Shown one piece after another: positions 1-8,751 of a stretch of 43,117 bases of DNA. A program made the position numbers and the translations under genes. The notes under the pieces were generated by a model. The model was not told where the DNA came from. It made no database searches and worked only from the letters and a program-made list of their open reading frames with translations. The stretch lies in contig JABCZJ010000013.1 of NCBI GenBank assembly GCA_013289715.1, positions 1-43,117 of the forward strand. Reading direction: 5' to 3'. This DNA comes from Acidobacteriota bacterium. GTDB taxonomy: Bacteria; Acidobacteriota; Terriglobia; Acidiferrales; UBA7541. Position 1 is the first letter of the stretch. Every line of letters begins with the position of its first letter.

Positions 1-162
1 AATCGTGGCGTCCAGTTCCTTCGCTTTGCGATAAAGCAATTGCCGCAGTCGCTTCTCGACGGGACCAACGAGTACTTTGAATCGGTACTTCGGACACCAG
101 ACGAAGTGATACTGGAGCGAGTAAAGGACACCGATGCTGACTCTGTAGCGATTGTCAATCAC
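1..162 (-). CDS. tnpA: IS200/IS605 TnpA transposase, N-terminal 54 codons (partial)
   Basis: This is the beginning of a single-strand-specific Y1 (HUH) transposase that catalyses excision and insertion of its own element. The minus strand from a GTG at 162 reads about 54 codons to the window edge. It contains the family hallmark YHFVWCPKYR followed by a region rich in Arg/Lys, typical of the first beta strand and helix of TnpA. Full-length TnpA is usually 130-150 residues; the HUH motif and the catalytic tyrosine would lie outside the window. A TAA stop lies in frame a few codons upstream of the GTG, so no longer start is possible. No good Shine-Dalgarno sequence is visible, which fits the weak expression usual for these genes. 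It reads out of the element tip toward the left edge. Confidence 0.8.
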   Translation of the reverse strand, partial: MIDNRYRVSIGVLYSLQYHFVWCPKYRFKVLVGPVEKRLRQLLYRKAKELDATI

Positions 163-215
163 AGATCGAGCGTAGCACGGAAGTTAGAGATATGCAAGAA
201 ATCAAACAGGAGGAG

Positions 216-259
216 AACCGCATTCCTCCGCCCGCCAAAGCGAGCAGTTCCCTGCGGTT
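216..259. repeat. Terminal hairpin of the IS200/IS605 left end
   Basis: AACCGCA at 216-222 and TGCGGTT at 253-259 are perfect inverted repeats. An imperfect inner stem around CTCCGC and GCGAG sits in the loop. Such a foldback close to the element tip, upstream of tnpA, is what TnpA recognises in single-stranded form in this family. Confidence 0.65.
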
Positions 260-265
260 TTTAAT

Positions 266-678
266 CTATGGGACCAGCCCTTCTCAGCCGAACGGCGCCA
301 TTCGTTCACCTGCGCGCCCGTGCTGCGTGCGATTTCCAGGGCGCTCTCGAAACAGGGCGTCTCGACGATTACATGGTCCTTCGGCCCGACCAGCGCGTGG
401 TAAAAGACAAAGATGCCCTCTTCGGCCGCCGCCAGCACCAGAACGTCATCCGGTTTGATCTGCTTGTAGATGCCGGCAATCGCTTCGCGCAGCCAGGGCG
501 CTCCTGCTGATTCCGTATACCCGCACCAGTGTTCGTGAAATCGCTCGGCGGCTCCGGGTTCGAGATCGAGTAGTTCCTGAATCGTCCTGGACTCCGCATC
601 GGAGCTGGATAGCAGATACTTCGCGCTGAATTCGTACTTTGCAAAGTAATGTTCGATCCGAAAGGGCTTGATTTGCAT
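266..678 (-). pseudogene. PLP-dependent aminotransferase (class I/II), N-terminal remnant interrupted by the IS element
   Basis: From an ATG at 678 the minus strand encodes about 137 residues that look like the N-terminal part of a fold-type I aminotransferase. It begins MQIKPFRIEHYFAKYEF, then has a GAPWLREAIAGIY segment and a VIVETPCFESALEIARSTGA segment that matches the strand-helix region before the PLP-binding core. The similarity stops after the EWRR..KGWSH stretch, where the sequence runs into the IS left end. The PLP lysine and the whole C-terminal half are absent, so the product cannot be an active transaminase unless the other half survives beyond the element. No clear Shine-Dalgarno precedes the ATG; a hairpin lies just upstream. 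Substrate unknown. Confidence 0.7.
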
Positions 679-686
679 GAGGAAGA

Positions 687-718
687 GTCTGGTTAGCGCG
701 CAGTCCCTGCGTCCAGAC
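687..718 (-). promoter_or_regulatory. Hairpin directly upstream of the interrupted aminotransferase
   Basis: GTCTGG (687-692) pairs with CCAGAC (713-718), and CGCAG (699-703) pairs with CTGCG (707-711) inside it. On the minus strand the foldback ends 8 bases before the ATG at 678. It is placed where it could control translation, but there is no direct evidence that it does. Confidence 0.3.
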
Positions 719-737
719 CGCAATCTCCTTTTTGACC

Positions 738-782
738 TCAAACGCGAGGTGATTTTACACTCATCGCATCTGTTGGCGACAT
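738..782 (-). other. Possible 14-codon leader ORF upstream of the aminotransferase
   Basis: A minus-strand AGGAGG (793-798) lies 10 bases before an ATG at 782 that opens a 14-codon frame (MSPTDAMSVKSPRV) ending in TGA at 738-740, about 60 bases before the aminotransferase ATG. The ribosome binding site is strong, but the peptide has no recognisable attenuator run of one amino acid. It may be chance. Confidence 0.2.
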
Positions 783-913
783 TGTGAAAGAACCTCCTGC
801 CGAGCACCCCCAACCGTGCGAGGTCCGCACCAGCAACTCTGGATTCACCTCCTCGCGAACGGCAAAGGGCCACTGGGTGGCAAGCGATCCAGCTCACGAC
901 CCGGCCCGCTCTA

Positions 914-942
914 TTGGATTTCCGCTAAACTGCTGGTAGGCT
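914..942 (+). promoter_or_regulatory. Weak sigma70-like promoter before the first NtrC-type regulator
   Basis: TTGGAT (914-919), a 17-base spacer and TAGGCT (937-942) are in promoter geometry just before the ATG at 953. The -10 matches the consensus at only three positions. If real, the leader would be nearly absent. Confidence 0.2.
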
Positions 943-952
943 GAAAGTTCCG

Positions 953-2359
953 ATGGCCACTCCGATTCCCAACCAGCAACGCATTCTGATCGTTGAAGAT
1001 GAAGACAATGCCCGCAAAGGCTACGAGGCCCTGCTGCGCAAATGGAACTGGGAAATTCTCGGCGTCGGCAGCGGCGAAGAAGCCCTTGCCAAATTTCAGG
1101 AATTCCAGCCCAGCCTGATCCTCGCGGACGTCGAACTGCCCGGCATGAACGGCCTCGACCTGCTCAAGCAGCTGGGCGACGAGATCCTCCGCATCCCCGT
1201 CATCATTATCACGGGCCGCGGCAGCGATGAACGCGTCGTCCAGGCGATCGAAGCCGGCGCCTACTGGTACATCGAAAAGCCTCTGAAGCCTCCCGTGCTG
1301 CGCGCTCTGCTCGAACGCGCGCTGGGCCACGTCCGCAACCAGCAAGCCGTGGTGGCTCTCACGCGCGACCTGCGCGCCGCTGGAAAACTTGGTACTCTGG
1401 TCGGCACCTCCCCACCGATGCAGGATGTAATGCGCCAGGTGGAGATCGCAGCGCCCTCCACCGCCTCCGTGCTCATCACCGGCGAGACCGGCTCGGGCAA
1501 GGAAATGGTCGCGCGCTCGATTCACATGCTCTCGCCGCGCGCCGATCGTCCCTTCATCGCCATCAATTGCTCAGCCATCCCTGAATCGCTGATGGAAAGC
1601 GAAATTTTCGGCCACGAGAAAGGCGCGTTCACCGGCGCCGCCGAACGCCGCATCGGCTGCTTCGAACTCGCCGACGGCGGCACGCTGCTGCTGGACGAAA
1701 TCGGCGAAATGCCCGCGCAGACTCAGGCCAAGTTGCTGCGTGTGCTGGAAGATCACAAAGTCCGCCGCCTGGGCAGCAAAGTAGAAACTCCCGTGGACGT
1801 GCGCGTCGTGGCTGCCACAAACAAAAATCCGGAACAGGCCGTCGCCGACGGACATCTGCGCCAGGATCTCTATTTTCGCCTCAACGTTTTCAACATCCAC
1901 CTCCCTCCGCTGCGCGAGCACAAGGAAGATTTATCTCTACTGGTGGATCACCTGCTCGCCGATATTTCCGCCAAGCACGAAAAGAAAGTCTCGGGCGTCG
2001 GCACCGACGTGATGGATCTCTTCAAGTCCTATCCCTGGCCTGGAAACGTGCGCGAGCTGCGCAACGTGCTGGAGCGTTCCGCCATCGCTTCGGACCGCGG
2101 CACGATCGCGCGCCAACATCTGCCGGCTGAATTCGGGCGCGTCAGCGCCATGACCACTTCCGGCCTCGGCGGAATGCGCTTCCCCATCGGCACCACCGTG
2201 GACGCCGTCGAGCGCGAACTGATCCTGCAGACGCTCGCGGCCACCAGCCAGAACAAGACGCGCGCCGCCGATCTTCTCGGCATCAGCCTGAAAACTCTGC
2301 ACAACAAATTAAAAGAATACGAGGCGGGGCGGAGAGATGCGTCTCAGCCTGAAAACTAA
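953..2359 (+). CDS. Sigma54-dependent response regulator, NtrC family
   Basis: A 468-residue transcription activator that turns on sigma54 promoters after phosphorylation. Domains in order: receiver (about 10-125) with phosphoacceptor D59 in ILADVELPG, a Thr in IITGRG and Lys in EKP; AAA+ ATPase (about 150-385) with Walker A GETGSGKE at 177-184, the sigma54-contacting GAFTGA loop at 224-229 and Walker B LLLDEIGE; and a C-terminal Fis-type helix-turn-helix ([20 protein letters not shown]). All key residues are present. Its 3' end overlaps the start of the next gene, a histidine kinase, by 23 bp, so the two are translated together and are very likely cognate partners. The ATG at 953 places the receiver domain at the N-terminus as expected. 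Target genes cannot be named; no sigma54 promoter was found next to it. Confidence 0.93.
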   Translation: MATPIPNQQRILIVEDEDNARKGYEALLRKWNWEILGVGSGEEALAKFQEFQPSLILADVELPGMNGLDLLKQLGDEILRIPVIIITGRGSDERVVQAIEAGAYWYIEKPLKPPVLRALLERALGHVRNQQAVVALTRDLRAAGKLGTLVGTSPPMQDVMRQVEIAAPSTASVLITGETGSGKEMVARSIHMLSPRADRPFIAINCSAIPESLMESEIFGHEKGAFTGAAERRIGCFELADGGTLLLDEIGEMPAQTQAKLLRVLEDHKVRRLGSKVETPVDVRVVAATNKNPEQAVADGHLRQDLYFRLNVFNIHLPPLREHKEDLSLLVDHLLADISAKHEKKVSGVGTDVMDLFKSYPWPGNVRELRNVLERSAIASDRGTIARQHLPAEFGRVSAMTTSGLGGMRFPIGTTVDAVERELILQTLAATSQNKTRAADLLGISLKTLHNKLKEYEAGRRDASQPEN

Positions 2360-4235
2360 ATTCACGCTGGCGACTTCCCTGCTGGTTCTGGCGGTCGTCA
2401 CCACGGTCTCGGCCCTGTACATCGCGCGCCTCACACGCCAAACGCTGCGCCAAGCCGATGACCGCGCGCATTTCGTCGCGCGGCAAATTTATCTCGCCTG
2501 CCAGAATTCCCTGACCGACGCCGCAGCCCGTGGCGAATCCCCGGCTTCTTCCAGCCCTGCGGATTTGCGCGCCTATGTGCAACGCGCTCTGGACAACAGC
2601 AACACGCTGAATTCCGTGATGGAATCCGCCATCGGCTACTCGCCGACCATCTACGAGATCAGCATCAGCGATCTCGACGGAATTGTGCTGGTCTCGACGG
2701 ACGCCAGCCTGCGCGGCCAGAAAATCGCCCAGCGTCCCCCCGTTGATTCGCTCGTTCGCGGTGGCTTCTTCCAGCAGTTGCGCACCCTCTACGGGCCGCC
2801 GCTGGTGTACGAAGATTCGCTACCTTTCAATATCAACGGGCCCTTTGGCGACATTCGCATCGGCCTTTCTTCGGCGTTAATCCGCAACGAGATTTCGCCC
2901 GGCCTGATATCCGCCGGCTATTACGCGCTGGCTTCTGTGTTGCTTTCCACTCTGCTGGCACTGATCGTCAGCCGCGCCTCTCTCGCTCCAATTGACCGCA
3001 TCTCCGCTCAACTGGATCGCATATCCGCCGGCGAATTCGATCTCGAGCCGGTCGAACGCGGCGATGAACTCGGTGCGGTTAGCACCAAAATCATCGGAAT
3101 CGGAAAGCAATTACGCGACGTGCGCGAAATTTTCAGCACCCTGCGCGAGAATCTCGACCAGGTGATGGGCGGACTGGAAGATGGCCTGCTGCTCTTCAAC
3201 GCGCGCGGCAACGCCGTGCTGGTAAGCCCCTCGGTGGAAAAGTTTCTCGGCCAGCGGTCCGAAGTTTTGCGCGGGATGCGCGTCAGCAAAATTTTCCCTC
3301 CCGGCCATCCCGCGCGCGAAGCCCTTGGCATCCAAGGCGACGAAGTCGGCCACATCGAAAATGCCGAAATCACCCTCGCCGGCCTGCATGGCTCGCAACG
3401 CATCGGCCTCAGTGCCCAGGTGATTCGCGAGCACGGCATCGCCATGGGCGCGCTCATCACCTTGCGCGACGTCGAATCGCTCGAACGTATCGGGAACCAG
3501 CTGCAAGTTTCCGAACGCCTCGCCGCGCTCGGCCGCGTTACGGCTGGCGTCGCGCACGAAGTAAAAAACCCGCTGAATTCGATGCGCCTCTGGCTGGAAG
3601 TGCTGAAAGCCAACATGCCCGTCGAGCCCGAGCCGCAACAGGCCGTGAAAATGCTCGATAGCGAAATTGACCGCCTCGATCGCGCCGTGAAAACGTTCCT
3701 GAATTTCACCAAGCCGCTGGAAATCAAGCTGGAAGAAACGGATCTGCGCATCTTGCTCGACGACGTGCTGGAAGCCGCGCGCCCCACCATCGCCAAAGCC
3801 GGCGTCGAACTCCGCGTGGATCTGCCTTCGGAATTTCCGCATGTCTTAGTGGATGGCCAGCTGATTCATCAAGCCGTGCTCAATCTTCTGCTGAATGCGA
3901 GCGACTTCACCAGTCCCGGCGGCACGATCGCGCTCAGCCTGCGCCGCCTTGGCGATTTCGCCGTCATCGCCGTCGCTGATTCCGGCGCGGGAATTTCGCC
4001 CGAAAATCAAAAGAAAATTTTCCAACTGTTTTTTACAACCCGTCCCGGAGGTACCGGCATCGGACTGGCAAACACTTTTCGGTTTGTGCAGTTGCACAAC
4101 GGTCGGATAGAATTTGAATCGGAGCCTGGACGCGGCACCACGTTTCGCCTGGAATTGCCGCTGGCGCGTTCCTTGGAAGCGCCAACAGGCAAGCATCGCG
4201 ATTTCGGCCAGCCCTTTGCTGAAGAAAAAAGATAG
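2337..4235 (+). CDS. Membrane histidine kinase, partner of the upstream NtrC-type regulator
   Basis: A 632-residue sensor kinase. A transmembrane segment (about 9-29) is followed by a periplasmic sensor region of about 150 residues, a second transmembrane segment (about 187-210), a HAMP linker (about 210-262) and a PAS-like domain (about 275-380). The kinase core follows: H-box AGVAHEVKNPLNSMR with the phosphorylated histidine at H407, N-box LNLLLNASD, and G-boxes ADSGAGI and GGTGIGLAN. The start ATG sits in the last codons of the preceding regulator gene behind a GGAGAG sequence, implying translational coupling. The order regulator-then-kinase is the reverse of the other pair in this window. 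The signal sensed is unknown; the periplasmic part has no domain I recognise. Confidence 0.92.
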   Translation: MRLSLKTKFTLATSLLVLAVVTTVSALYIARLTRQTLRQADDRAHFVARQIYLACQNSLTDAAARGESPASSSPADLRAYVQRALDNSNTLNSVMESAIGYSPTIYEISISDLDGIVLVSTDASLRGQKIAQRPPVDSLVRGGFFQQLRTLYGPPLVYEDSLPFNINGPFGDIRIGLSSALIRNEISPGLISAGYYALASVLLSTLLALIVSRASLAPIDRISAQLDRISAGEFDLEPVERGDELGAVSTKIIGIGKQLRDVREIFSTLRENLDQVMGGLEDGLLLFNARGNAVLVSPSVEKFLGQRSEVLRGMRVSKIFPPGHPAREALGIQGDEVGHIENAEITLAGLHGSQRIGLSAQVIREHGIAMGALITLRDVESLERIGNQLQVSERLAALGRVTAGVAHEVKNPLNSMRLWLEVLKANMPVEPEPQQAVKMLDSEIDRLDRAVKTFLNFTKPLEIKLEETDLRILLDDVLEAARPTIAKAGVELRVDLPSEFPHVLVDGQLIHQAVLNLLLNASDFTSPGGTIALSLRRLGDFAVIAVADSGAGISPENQKKIFQLFFTTRPGGTGIGLANTFRFVQLHNGRIEFESEPGRGTTFRLELPLARSLEAPTGKHRDFGQPFAEEKR

Positions 4236-4281
4236 AAGTTGGAATTTAGAACTTACTTGATCGTTAGAAATTAGAAGCTCA

Positions 4282-4887
4282 ATGCCCAGCCGAAAAACAG
4301 GATCCGCATTGCTGGCAGCCTTTTTTCTTAGCGGGCTGTCTTTTGGCGTGGCGGGGTGCGCCCACAACACCGTGAAAGCCGCCGCGCCCGTGGCCGCCGC
4401 GCCCGCTCCCGCCTCGGCGGATTCCAAACCCATCACCAACATCGCGCCGGACACTGACGCTCTGCCTCCGGTCGAAACCGTGGCGCCTCCGCCGACTCCA
4501 GTTGCCACAGCCGCTGCTCCGCTGCCGGTCGAGTCAACGCACACCAAACCTCCGCCGCCTCCGCACCGCCCACCTGCCGAAGCTTCCTCGGACACGCAGG
4601 CCGAGCAGCCCGCGCGCACTCCGCCGCCCCAAATCTCGCCCCAGCTCTCGCCCGGCGATCAAGCCAGCCTGCGCCGCAGCACAGGCGAAGACGCAAACGT
4701 CGCGCAGAAAAATCTGCAGCAAGCCAACGGCAAAGTCCTGAACGCCGCGCAACGCGACTTACAGGAAAAAATTCGCAGCTTCCTGGCTCAATCCGATGAA
4801 GCCGGCAAAAGCGGCGACTGGTCCCGCGCCCAGACCCTGGCCCAAAAAGCCCGCCTCCTCTCCGTCGAACTCGTCGATTCGCTTTGA
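4282..4887 (+). CDS. Pro/Ala-rich lipoprotein of unknown function
   Basis: A 201-residue protein with a lipoprotein signal: basic start (MPSRKTG), hydrophobic core and lipobox VAGC, so the mature protein probably begins at Cys26. About 80 residues of Pro/Ala/Thr-rich linker follow (repeated APAP, PPPPHRPP). The C-terminal 75 residues are predicted helical (LQQANGKVLNAAQRDLQEKI and KSGDWSRAQTLAQKARLLS), resembling one TPR-like helical hairpin. It starts 46 bp after the kinase and may belong to the same transcript. I do not recognise a family with known function; attachment to a membrane is the only role supported by the sequence. Confidence 0.75.
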   Translation: MPSRKTGSALLAAFFLSGLSFGVAGCAHNTVKAAAPVAAAPAPASADSKPITNIAPDTDALPPVETVAPPPTPVATAAAPLPVESTHTKPPPPPHRPPAEASSDTQAEQPARTPPPQISPQLSPGDQASLRRSTGEDANVAQKNLQQANGKVLNAAQRDLQEKIRSFLAQSDEAGKSGDWSRAQTLAQKARLLSVELVDSL

Positions 4888-4981
4888 TTGCGATTAGGCT
4901 TCGCGTTCAATTGAACCATCACGTAAGAGAACATGACCCCGCCGGGGGTGGTCTCGCCGGCATTAAGTCTAAGAGAATGAA

Positions 4982-6253
4982 ATGCTCCGTCCAAGGCACA
5001 GCACATCGAGCTTCGATGTCCAAAGAATCCTGAGCCGGCTTCGATCATTGCGATGGGTCGTTCCCGTTGGGTTTGTGGCTTCCTTTCTGCTGCTCTTGTT
5101 GACACTAACCGCTGGCAAGGTCGAGTAAGTCCTCCTACGCCGCCGCTCCGCGCGTCTTTTGACCGAGATCCAATCATTCGAAATGCGCCAAACGTCTTGG
5201 GCCGAAGCACAATCTCGGCTTCAGCCCTGCAGTTCAAATACCAAGCTTGATAACCACTGTGACGCACACAAGTGCTCACTCGAGGTCACACTCAATGATC
5301 TTGTTCATCCTCATAACCCCAAGTCCAGTGCTTTCCAACAGCTGGATGATTTCATACGGTGGCGATTTAAGCTGGGCTCGAACGCGGGACCCTTCGTGCG
5401 AATTGAGATGGCGTAGTTACGCCTTTCGCTCCTCGCGGGAGGACATCCTGCCCAGATTCAAGCCACTCTCGGTCTGCGCGATGGCATTGTGTGGAGTAAA
5501 GGTTTTGCAGTCCTGATCGATGCGTATCAGCTCAACACCTCCAAGATTTTTGGCAACACGTGGGATGGGTTCTCTACGTTGGTTGCAGAAACTCGCAGCG
5601 TTTCGAGATTTGACATCGGCGGTGCTCAATTGGCGCTGCACCCCGACTACGCGATCGGCCAACCAGGCGGATGCGAAGGGTGCGTTATGGGATGGACGAA
5701 GTTCACCGCTTACGCCGACCCCGCCGATGTTCGCCGTCTCACGCAGCTCGACCTTTCGCGCCTGACTCGCTGGCACTCCTGCCTGAATCAAAGCGACATG
5801 ATCGCTGCTGCGTCGTCGCAGTACAGTGTCGAACATAATCGCGGGCGTGAAGATCGGACTCAGGCGACGTCGTCATCCCCGATCACCGAGATGCTCGGCC
5901 GCGACAGTTCCAGGATCGCGACCGGAAACATCCTCGATTACCGCGAAATAGTCGATAGCGACGGATCCCGATATGGTCGCGCAACGGTACGCGTCGGGAA
6001 GAGCATCCAAGGCGCGACGGACTGGGGGATGGGCGAAATTCGCGAAGTGCAGGTCAAACTGGGATCCAAACAAGAGTATGCGAACCTTCGGCGTTGAGCC
6101 GAAATAGTCTTCTTCGGTCGCTGGGATCGCTCAGACGATATGCGGCCCGACCCAGGCTACGGCTGCCCATTTATATTAGCGAACGAATCCAACCTGAATC
6201 TTATCCGCGCCGGAGCCGCCCGGGACTATGCTGCGACGGACGACGCAGAGTAG
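4982..6253 (+). pseudogene. Decayed gene for a membrane-anchored protein, one frame with several in-register stops
   Basis: A single reading frame can be followed from ATG 4982. It runs through TAA 5126-5128, TAG 5414-5416 and TGA 6095-6097 to TAG 6251-6253, without any frameshift. The first segment encodes 48 residues with one membrane span (WVVPVGFVASFLLLLLTLTA). After the first stop the frame continues with protein-like sequence containing a Cys pair (CDAHKCS) and the segment FIRWRFKLGSNAGPFVRIEMA. After the second stop it continues with the segment ending in GFAVLIDAYQLNTSKIFG, and GQPGGCEGCVMGWTKF. The piece after the TGA (FFGRWDRSDDMRPDPGYGCP) also looks coding. I read it as a gene killed by nonsense changes. 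Function is unknown; the layout suggests a short cytoplasmic tail, one membrane helix and an external domain. Confidence 0.55.
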
Positions 6254-6383
6254 GTCCAAGTCCGTTTACAGGAAACTCGCTTCCAATCGAACGATGACTT
6301 CAAATCTGTCCACCCTGCGCATGGGCGTCGCGCTCCACGGTCCTCGGCAATTTCCGCGGCGCAATTCCTGCTAATATGAATCG

Positions 6384-7562
6384 GTGAGTTCTTTCGACGT
6401 AATCATCGTTGGCGGCGGACTGGTCGGCGGCTCGATCGCGTTCCAGCTTGCGGCTGAAAAATTGCGCGTCGCTGTGCTCGATCGCAACGTGCCCGGCCGC
6501 GAAGCATCCTGGGCCGCTGCCGGGATGCTTTCGCCGGGGCCGGATTCATCGGAAGCTTCGGCGCTGGTTCCCCTCGCAAAAGAAAGCCTGCGTCTCTACC
6601 CTGAATTTATCGCAGCAATCGAACAAGCCTCCAACAAGTCCACGGATTTCACGCGCAACGGCACGTTCGAAATGTTCCGTGGCCCCGAAGCCGAGAACGC
6701 GCGCGATAAAATGGTCGCCCAATTTCACCACCTGGGATTAGCCGCCGCAGCGATGTCACCAAACGAAGCTCGCAAGCACGAGCCATCGCTTGGCCCGCAA
6801 GCCGGCGCAATCGCCTGGCTGCCCGAAGAAGCAACGGTGGATCCACGCCGGCTCGTCGAAGCCGTGCTCGCAGCTGCAAAGCAACGAGGCACCGAGATTC
6901 GCGCCAACTGCCCGGTCGATGCACTACTCTACGAAGGCAACGCGTGCGTGGGAGTGCTTGCCGGCGGCGAGAAAATCGCAGCCCAGCAAGTCGTCGTCGC
7001 TGCCGGAAGTTTTTGCGGCACGATCTCAGACCGCGCGCACGAAGTAGGCTCGCATCCGCAGCTGCGCCAGTATGCACCGGTGCATCCGGTCCGCGGACAA
7101 ATGCTGGCGCTGCGCTCGCTAACCGTGCAGCTGAAAAAAGTTCTGCGCTCGCAGTACGGCTACCTCGTTCCACGACGCGATGGCCGCATCATCGCCGGCA
7201 GCACGCTCGAAGATGCCGGCTTCGTAAAACAAGTCACGCCGCAAGGAGTCCGACAGATCCTCGACGCCGCGCTCGAACTAGCACCAGCCCTGGTCGACGC
7301 GAAAATCGTGGAAGAATGGTCCGGCTTGCGCCCCGGCACGCCCGATCTTCTGCCCATCATCGGTCCCAGCGACATCGCAGGTCTATGGCTCGCCACGGGG
7401 CACTACCGCAACGGCATTCTGCTGGCCCCCGCCACCGCAATGATCATGCGCGATTGGATCGTCACGGGAAAATCGAATTTCAACGCGGAGAGTTTTTCGC
7501 CACTACGCTTCACCGCCGCAAAATCCCACGCGCAGGCGAATCGCGGCGCTTCCGGAGCTTAA
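6384..7562 (+). CDS. thiO: Glycine oxidase ThiO-like FAD-dependent oxidoreductase
   Basis: A 392-residue flavoenzyme of the DAO family. The N-terminal FAD-binding Rossmann motif is VIIVGGGLVGGSIAFQLA (residues 6-23), followed by AAGMLSPG, which is typical of ThiO. The C-terminal FAD-contact region is GHYRNGILLAPATA. In thiamine synthesis ThiO oxidises glycine to the imine used for the thiazole ring. No other thi gene is adjacent, so an alternative small-amine oxidase role cannot be excluded. The start is GTG at 6384; an in-frame stop lies four codons upstream (TAA 6372-6374), so no longer version exists. It is convergent with the next gene, leaving only 13 bp between stops. Confidence 0.8.
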   Translation: MSSFDVIIVGGGLVGGSIAFQLAAEKLRVAVLDRNVPGREASWAAAGMLSPGPDSSEASALVPLAKESLRLYPEFIAAIEQASNKSTDFTRNGTFEMFRGPEAENARDKMVAQFHHLGLAAAAMSPNEARKHEPSLGPQAGAIAWLPEEATVDPRRLVEAVLAAAKQRGTEIRANCPVDALLYEGNACVGVLAGGEKIAAQQVVVAAGSFCGTISDRAHEVGSHPQLRQYAPVHPVRGQMLALRSLTVQLKKVLRSQYGYLVPRRDGRIIAGSTLEDAGFVKQVTPQGVRQILDAALELAPALVDAKIVEEWSGLRPGTPDLLPIIGPSDIAGLWLATGHYRNGILLAPATAMIMRDWIVTGKSNFNAESFSPLRFTAAKSHAQANRGASGA

Positions 7563-7575
7563 CGCAGCAAGAAAT

Positions 7576-8553
7576 CTAAAAGGGATCGCGATTCCGCACG
7601 GGCTCGCGATTCGCCGGCCCCGCCAGCGCCGAAGCCTGCCCCGGTCCGCTAAACTGCACCTTATCCGCATCCAAATAGAGCGAACGGTCAATCACCGCTT
7701 CCACCGTCGACCCTCGCGGCATCTCCGCATCCGGCCCGCGCGTCAAGAGCACCGCCGCCAGACCCACCGCCGCTCCGGCTGCCGCGCCAATTCCTACTCC
7801 CTTCGCGCTCTGTGTAGCCAGTCCGCCGATACCCGCGCCAGCAGCAGTGGTTTTCGCTATCGTTCCGATGTCGTGCCCCTTCTCCGAATCTCCGATGATC
7901 TTTCCTTCGCTGTCCGTAGTCTCATTGCCGCCGGTCCCCGCATTGCTGGGAACGGCGTTCAGATTCACCATGTAAGCATTCGGCAAAATCATCGTCGTCA
8001 ATTTGATCATCAATTCGCCGCGCCCTTTCACTCGCCCCGGTCGCTTCGATTCCGTGACTTCGCCGCTAACGTACGATCCCGCCGGGATCACCACTTTCCC
8101 GTCTATCATCACCGGAAACAAAGTCTCGAAATACACCGGGTCGCCCGGCCGCGCGCTGCGCGTGGATACCGCGTTGTGCAGCACCAGCGGAATATGCGTC
8201 CCCGCTGGCACCATAATCTTCGGAGCCGGTGCCACGGCCGGAACAGCCGACGCAAGCGCAGAACCCGGAGTACCCGAAGCAGACGTGGCGCCATTCGCTG
8301 CCTGCGCAGCCGAATCCGTAGCCGCCGTCCCCGAACCAGACGATGGCGCCGGAGCAGCAACTGTTCCCGCACCAGATGCGCCGGCAGCTGCATCCTGTGT
8401 TTTCTGCTTTGCGGGCTGACTCGCAGGAGTAGGTGCGGACGTCGCAGGCGGCGGAGGCATCGGCCCAGCATCCTGAGCCACCGTAGGAAGCGCGAATCCG
8501 CCGGCGACCAGCAACAGCAGGGCCTGCAGCGCGTGAACTGGATTCTTCGTCAT
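7576..8553 (-). CDS. Secreted protein with VirB10/TrbI-like beta domain, unknown function
   Basis: A 325-residue protein. A signal peptide (ALQALLLLVAGGFALPTVAQ) is followed by about 100 residues rich in Pro, Ala, Ser and Gly. A beta-rich domain comes next, starting IMVPAGTHIPLVLHNAVSTR and continuing with VVIPAGSYVSGEVTESKRPG, which resembles the C-terminal barrel of VirB10/TrbI-type proteins. A Gly/Ala-rich stretch near 260-285 (GIGAAAGAAVGLAAVLL) looks like a membrane-inserting hairpin. There are no other conjugation or type IV secretion genes nearby, so this is more likely a free-standing envelope protein. The ATG at 8553 was chosen because it puts the signal peptide at the N-terminus; the frame is open for another 35 codons upstream. 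Confidence 0.7.
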   Translation of the reverse strand: MTKNPVHALQALLLLVAGGFALPTVAQDAGPMPPPPATSAPTPASQPAKQKTQDAAAGASGAGTVAAPAPSSGSGTAATDSAAQAANGATSASGTPGSALASAVPAVAPAPKIMVPAGTHIPLVLHNAVSTRSARPGDPVYFETLFPVMIDGKVVIPAGSYVSGEVTESKRPGRVKGRGELMIKLTTMILPNAYMVNLNAVPSNAGTGGNETTDSEGKIIGDSEKGHDIGTIAKTTAAGAGIGGLATQSAKGVGIGAAAGAAVGLAAVLLTRGPDAEMPRGSTVEAVIDRSLYLDADKVQFSGPGQASALAGPANREPVRNRDPF

Positions 8554-8740
8554 CGGACCCCTCTGCAACGCGGATCGGTACGGGTTACGTAATAAGGATG
8601 CCCGCCCACGGCCAGCGAGATGTATCGAGGATAAACCTTCCCGGCTCCCCGCCGCCACGCTTTACTTGCCAACCTGCTCGGCCGCAAACCGGCCGTGTAC
8701 GACTAAGACACCGCAAAAACCGTCCGCCCGTGACACCCGA

Positions 8741-8746
8741 TATAAT
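8741..8746 (+). promoter_or_regulatory. Perfect -10 box before the hybrid kinase
   Basis: TATAAT is found 5 bases before the TTG at 8752. No good -35 is seen 16-18 bases upstream. A transcript from here would begin near 8753, which argues that the translated start is inside the following gene (for example GTG 8794) rather than at TTG 8752. Confidence 0.4.
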
Positions 8747-8751
8747 AGCGC

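Larger units (their letters stand above)
1..265 (-). mobile_element. IS200/IS605-family element, left part (cut by window edge)
   Basis: The minus strand encodes the start of a Y1-type transposase. Between that start and about position 265 lies a terminal palindrome (arms 216-222 and 253-259) of the kind that marks the left end of IS200/IS605 elements. Immediately beyond, an aminotransferase reading frame is broken off at a residue in the middle of its conserved domain, which locates the insertion point to about 262-272. The right end lies outside the window, so it cannot be seen whether a tnpB gene is present. Family-level assignment is from the transposase motif; the exact end base is inferred. 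Confidence 0.75.

Noticed and set aside
202..265. C-terminal 20 residues of the aminotransferase frame
   Set aside because: These codons lie within the IS left end and are not part of the original protein.
4982..6253. Stop codon reassignment or programmed recoding
   Set aside because: Three different stop codons are involved, and neighbouring genes end normally with TAA, TAG and TGA. A simple pseudogene is more likely.
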